Shown piece after piece: positions 5,707 to 5,738 of a stretch of DNA of 5,738 nucleotides (positions are counted from its first letter, which is position 1; every line of letters starts with the position of its first letter). The position numbers and the translations under genes are program-made. The DNA comes from Deltaproteobacteria bacterium (GTDB lineage Bacteria > Desulfobacterota > Desulfobacteria > C00003060 > C00003106): contig JAFDAE010000195.1 in NCBI GenBank assembly GCA_019314005.1, forward strand, positions 1-5,738, given 5' to 3'. The notes below the pieces were generated by a model. That model did no database searches. It had not been told where the DNA came from and saw only the letters and a program-made list of their open reading frames with translations.

Positions 5707-5738
5707 AAAAGTAACAAGTCCGGTAATCGGCATGACCA

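Overview
The window reads as a chromosomal stretch from a Gram-negative, moderate-GC bacterium, with all recognisable genes on the minus strand. DnaK carries the N-terminal insert after the IGRK segment (about residues 74-110) that is typical of Gram-negative DnaKs. The palindromic repeat family with core TTTCGTAAAAAGTC, a P-type-ATPase-like soluble HAD protein and a NifX/MTH1175-type protein together suggest a Desulfobacterota-like (deltaproteobacterial) or related anaerobe. That lineage call is an inference; no 16S or other decisive marker is present.

Layout in the direction of transcription (right to left). At the right end is a small iron-molybdenum-cofactor-binding-type protein (5251-5628) with a textbook sigma-70 promoter. 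A gene-poor stretch of roughly 500 bases follows. It holds a compound palindrome of MITE type (5058-5137), a hairpin plus T-run facing the plus strand (5219-5241) and a candidate sigma-54 promoter (4808-4823). That promoter precedes an unrecognised 37-residue ORF (4641-4754) with a strong ribosome binding site. After another empty stretch and an inverted array of 7-bp repeats (4304-4392) comes a four-gene group: a HAD-family phosphatase-like protein (3742-4209), a YhcC/TIGR01212-type radical SAM protein (2732-3700), grpE (2029-2646) and dnaK (104-2008). A second inverted array of the same 7-bp repeats (2-95) lies just past dnaK.

Functionally, grpE and dnaK form a chaperone operon: GrpE is the nucleotide exchange factor for DnaK, the genes are 20 bp apart, and a candidate housekeeping promoter sits just in front of grpE. 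dnaJ and hrcA are not in the window, and no CIRCE operator is visible. The HAD and radical SAM genes lie upstream in the same direction and may feed transcription into the chaperone genes, but their link to protein folding is not shown by the sequence.

The coding part is ordinary. The less explained material is between genes: the two mirror-image heptad arrays that bracket the four-gene group, the palindromic element with degenerate half-copies, and the small ORF with its possible sigma-54 promoter. I see no convincing evidence for a new multi-gene system.
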